NCBI GenBank assembly: GCA_945288535.1
Contig: CALYQQ010000001.1
Span: 124,001-188,000 of the forward strand
DNA length: 64,000 nt
From: an uncultured Enterobacterales bacterium
GTDB lineage: Bacteria > Pseudomonadota > Gammaproteobacteria > Enterobacterales > CALYQQ01
Direction: 5' to 3'
A program made the translations under genes and the position numbers. The notes beneath the pieces were generated by a model that had not been told where the DNA came from, did not search any database, and was given only the letters and a program-made list of their open reading frames with translations. Positions within the stretch are counted from its first letter, which is position 1. Each line of letters begins with the position of its first letter. Positions 61,091 through 64,000 of the stretch are shown here, piece by piece.

Positions 61091-61555
61091 CGTTACTCTT
61101 TTGACCGTAGTGACTAAAAAATAATAATGACCATTAAATTATTATTATTTTATGCATAATCAGTACAGCATAAATTATTTTATTTACTGGCTAAAAAATG
61201 CTTTTTTTTACCATATTTTAAATAAGCACCGTTGTTTTCCGTTGATGATAAACGATTAAACTACTTAATTAAACTCCATTGATCACGCATGGCGTAAGTA
61301 ATAGATAATATAAAGCATATTATTTAATTAGCTATACTGCCAATGACAAAAGACATTTATTAATAATATGTTTATATTTACTATTGTATATAGTTAAATG
61401 TGTTATTTGATAAATTAAATAAGAATAAATCCTATCAATTAAAATTTTTATATCGTAATTACCAGCAATTTTTCTCTGTCTCTTTACTTAAATTCCTTGT
61501 AATCAATGACTAAATTATATTTTAGTAGATCAATTTATTAATTATCAATTTGATA

Positions 61556-62218
61556 TCAGATTACTGCGTATGTTTTAATTAATTCCATAATTCCATTAAT
61601 GATAAACTGTACACCCATACAAACTAATAAAAACCCCATGATACGTGAAATTGCATCTATACCATGTTGGCCAACTAAACGCATAATTGCACCAGCTCCT
61701 CTTAGTCCAGCCCACAAAATTAAACTAATCAACATAGGGACTAATAAGGATGAACAATATATTACATAGGGTGAAAAATCTGTTTGGCCACTTCTAATTG
61801 TCGATGCAGCACTAATAATCATAGCGATTGTTCCTGGACCTGCCGTGCTGGGTATTGCTATTGGCACAAATGCTATATTTATCGACTCCGTCGTATTTAA
61901 CTGCGGTATATTATTTGCAACAGGTTGTTTTGCTAATGGAAACAACATCCTAAAACCAATAAAAGAAACAATCATTCCACCTGCAATGCGTAATCCTGGG
62001 ATGGATATACCAAAAATATTCATGACTAATTGACCACAGTAAAAAGAAATAACCATAATCATGAATACATAGATTGAGGCCATAAGCGCTTGATGATTTC
62101 GTTGTTTATCTGACATTTCACCCGATAATGCTAAAAAAAGGGCTATTGATGTTAATGGATTAGTTAAGGGTAATAACACGAGTAACCCTAATCCTATTGC
62201 ATGAAGTAATTCAAACAT
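61556..62218 (-). CDS. marC: MarC-family inner-membrane protein
   Basis: Six-segment membrane protein of the UPF0056/MarC family; the function is unknown, and a role in multiple antibiotic resistance was not upheld for E. coli MarC. Long near-identical blocks: [58 protein letters not shown] and [20 protein letters not shown]. 220 residues (E. coli 221). AAGGAA upstream of the ATG. Confidence 0.94.
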   Translation of the reverse strand: MFELLHAIGLGLLVLLPLTNPLTSIALFLALSGEMSDKQRNHQALMASIYVFMIMVISFYCGQLVMNIFGISIPGLRIAGGMIVSFIGFRMLFPLAKQPVANNIPQLNTTESINIAFVPIAIPSTAGPGTIAMIISAASTIRSGQTDFSPYVIYCSSLLVPMLISLILWAGLRGAGAIMRLVGQHGIDAISRIMGFLLVCMGVQFIINGIMELIKTYAVI

Positions 62219-62839
62219 ATCTTTTATTCCTTAATAGACACTTGACAGCATAATTTAATCATTGGCATTTTTCTCAGCTACAATCAATAGATATCCGTTA
62301 CTCAGCAATGTAAATTGACTGTAATTAATAAACTAAACGCACTACAATAATTTACTATTTTCGCATGTAATAGTTCCGTAATTTCTTATGTGTTTTATAC
62401 CCAGGATACGATAGCTATCGACCTAATATGATCTCTCTGTGAATAATGTAATGAAAAATAAAATAACAATATATTGTTAATATTTAATATATAGCTTATT
62501 ACACTTAGATTAATTAAATCTATTACTTGTATACTTATTTAACGTCTTATGATAAATACGTTTCTTTTTCAATAAGGCATTATAGCCATATTAGTTAAGG
62601 ATCTTAATATGGGAAATTATCTATAATTGATTATGGTTTTTAATATGAAAAAAGTAATAGATAAAATAAAAAATTGCGTTTAAATATAGTGAAAAGGATC
62701 ATGCAAGAGGCATATATTCGGCATAATATGATGTGTTTCATTCAACTTATAAGTTAGTCATGATTTAAACACATCATATCATCAATATACAATGGCAACG
62801 ACACTCTTTGTTATATCTGTAGTACAATTATTCCCTTCG
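62219..62839. other. Gap between the ABC transporter operon and marC
   Basis: About 620 bases, no gene. It holds a 12-base palindrome CGATAGCTATCG (62409-62420) and the large hairpin at 62726-62779. Confidence 0.5.
62726..62779 (-). terminator. Hairpin downstream of the amino-acid ABC operon
   Basis: Thirteen-base perfect arms ATATGATGTGTTT (62726-62738) and AAACACATCATAT (62767-62779). The 28-base loop holds its own palindrome AACTTATAAGTT (62744-62755). It begins 60 bases beyond the ATPase stop. Confidence 0.6.
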
Positions 62840-63604
62840 TTATAGCATAGTATTGATAAAATTCTGTGTTCTTTCATTGGTTGGTTTAGCAAAAAAATCG
62901 CTAGCAGTTCCGCCTTCAATAATCTTACCTTGATCCATAAAATAGACTGTATCAGCAACTTCCCGAGCAAAGGCCATTTCATGTGTGACAATGATCATTG
63001 TCATATCTTCTTCAGCCAATTGTTGAATCGTTTTTAATACTTCACCCGTTAATTCAGGATCTAGTGCAGATGTTGGCTCATCAAATAACATAATATCGGG
63101 TTCCATAGCCAGTGCTCTGGCAATCGCAACACGTTGCTTTTGGCCCCCGGATAATTGAGAAGGATAATGGTCAGCTTTTGCTAATAAGCCGACTTTTTCA
63201 AGTAACTTTTTGGCTTTAGGTAAAATTTGCTCCTTTTTTAGCCCCTTTACAATGATTGGTGCCTCAATAATATTTTGTAGCACAGTCATATGTGGAAATA
63301 AATTAAAATGCTGAAAAACCATCCCCATCTTTCGGCAAATCTGACGACTTGTTGACTCATTAGCATAGACTGCCTGTTGACCTTCATTACTGGAAACTAA
63401 TACATTACCTTCAATTTGAATGGAACCGCTATCGATAGATTCAAGATGATTAAGACAACGTAATAATGTACTTTTTCCTGAGCCTGAAGGACCAATTAAT
63501 GCAACAACTTCACCCTTACTAACCTGTAAAGAAACGTCTTTAAGAACTTTAGTTTCCCCAAAATATTTAATAATATTTTCTGCTTTAATCATCATAGGCT
63601 GCAT
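62840..63604 (-). CDS. Polar amino-acid ABC transporter ATP-binding protein (GlnQ-like)
   Basis: ATPase of a PAAT-family importer. Walker [12 protein letters not shown], signature LSGGQKQRVAIAR, Walker [16 protein letters not shown], switch IVTHEMAF. A roughly 14-residue insert (SSNEGQQAVYANES) before the Q-loop makes it longer than E. coli GlnQ, so I do not assign a symbol. The ATG at 63604 has GGAG seven bases upstream and overlaps the permease gene by 20 bases. Substrate unknown; glutamine, arginine and cystine are all possible. Confidence 0.92.
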   Translation of the reverse strand: MQPMMIKAENIIKYFGETKVLKDVSLQVSKGEVVALIGPSGSGKSTLLRCLNHLESIDSGSIQIEGNVLVSSNEGQQAVYANESTSRQICRKMGMVFQHFNLFPHMTVLQNIIEAPIIVKGLKKEQILPKAKKLLEKVGLLAKADHYPSQLSGGQKQRVAIARALAMEPDIMLFDEPTSALDPELTGEVLKTIQQLAEEDMTMIIVTHEMAFAREVADTVYFMDQGKIIEGGTASDFFAKPTNERTQNFINTML

Positions 63605-64000
63605 AATGTTTCTCCAGTTTTTGAAATCCCCAGGTCAAAATCAGGGTCATCATTAAATAAAATAGCGCAGCAACAATAAAAGGTGTTGTTGTAAAATCCT
63701 TCTGGACTATATCTCTAGCAGCCTTTAGTAAATCATCTAACGCCAATATATAAATGAGCGAAGTATCTTTAACTAATGTTATCGTTTCATTACTTACAGG
63801 TGGTAAAATACGCTTGATCATTTGTGGCAAAATGATACGTCGCATTGTTTGGCTATAAGTAAAACCTAATGTTTGAGCAACTTCATATTGGCCTTTATTA
63901 ACTGATTGGATCCCGGCTCGAAAAATTTCAGCAAAATAAGCGGCATAGTTAAGAGCAAACGCTGCTACTGCTGTTGGAAAAGCAGCCAATTTAATCCCGA
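63585..64000 (-). CDS. Polar amino-acid ABC transporter permease, partial
   Basis: C-terminal about 138 residues; the frame continues past the window edge. The PAAT permease signature AAYFAEIFRAGIQSVNKGQYE, then VAQTLGFT (the EAA loop), and a final membrane segment (FIVAALFYLMMTLILTWGF) are present. It overlaps the downstream ATPase gene, so both belong to one operon; the binding protein gene is presumably further upstream. Confidence 0.92.
   Translation of the reverse strand, partial: GIKLAAFPTAVAAFALNYAAYFAEIFRAGIQSVNKGQYEVAQTLGFTYSQTMRRIILPQMIKRILPPVSNETITLVKDTSLIYILALDDLLKAARDIVQKDFTTTPFIVAALFYLMMTLILTWGFQKLEKHYAAYDD

Larger units (their letters stand above)
60669..61555. other. Gap between marC and rhtA carrying a candidate RNA unit
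   Basis: About 890 bases without a coding gene. It contains the FNR box and terminator described separately. ompX, dps and other E. coli neighbours of rhtA are not here. Confidence 0.5.

Noticed and set aside
1-64000. CRISPR array, insertion sequence, prophage or integron
   Set aside because: No regularly spaced direct repeats, transposase, integrase or phage structural genes were found on either strand.

Overview
The window looks like the chromosome of a low-GC member of the Enterobacterales. Almost every housekeeping protein reads as a close relative of its E. coli counterpart, with matching lengths, motifs and mostly matching gene order. The DNA is very AT-rich, and many gaps of 300-1,300 bases hold no gene. 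Together with an intact chaperone-usher fimbrial operon this suggests a host-associated Morganellaceae-type bacterium (Providencia/Proteus/Arsenophonus-like) with mild genome erosion. That placement is inference from recalled protein families, not from a tree.

Layout. 1-6.8 kb (minus strand): the start of an exported protein cut by the window edge, sucA-sucB without sdh or sucCD beside them, ybgI, and a VirK/YbjX (DUF535) gene. 6.8-9.1 kb is an accessory stretch: an orphan near-consensus Fur box, two small overlapping unknown genes, a palindrome and a one-domain EamA transporter. 9.1-16.2 kb is the conserved block pgm-seqA / ybfF-ybfE-fldA-fur / glnS. 16.4-26.1 kb is the amino-sugar region nagE, nagB, nagA, nagC, asnB. 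It is altered: NagE has two IIB domains and no IIA, a TPR-protein gene separates nagE from nagB, 724 bases with a large hairpin separate nagA from nagC, and nagD is absent. 26.4-26.8 kb holds four tRNA genes (Met, Leu, Gln, Gln) behind a strong promoter. 27.2-50.9 kb is the conserved run miaB-ybeZ-ybeY-corC-lnt, gltIJKL, leuS-lptE-holA-nadD, rsfS-rlmH-mrdA-mrdB-rlpA, dacA, ybeD, lipB-lipA, followed by a DUF305 gene. 51.4-58.5 kb (minus) is a five-gene fimbrial operon: pilin, chaperone, usher, large tip adhesin, second chaperone. 59.7-64 kb (minus) holds rhtA, marC and the end of an amino-acid ABC transporter operon. A perfect FNR box followed by an intrinsic terminator lies between rhtA and marC.

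How genes work together. sucAB makes two subunits of 2-oxoglutarate dehydrogenase and lipBA makes its lipoyl cofactor. nagE/B/A/C take up, degrade and sense N-acetylglucosamine. mrdA/mrdB/dacA/rlpA build and trim the rod-shape wall. lptE and lnt serve the outer membrane. miaB, glnS, leuS, the tRNAs, ybeY, ybeZ, rsfS and rlmH serve translation and ribosome maturation. Fur and the FNR-like site point to iron and oxygen control.

The best leads for something undescribed are a usher with a long basic Ser/Thr/Lys-rich N-terminal insert, an FNR-box-to-terminator unit with no gene (a candidate small RNA), the EIIC-EIIB-EIIB form of NagE, the overlapping small-gene pair near 8 kb, the orphan Fur box at 7.0 kb, and a set of long AT-rich intergenic hairpins.
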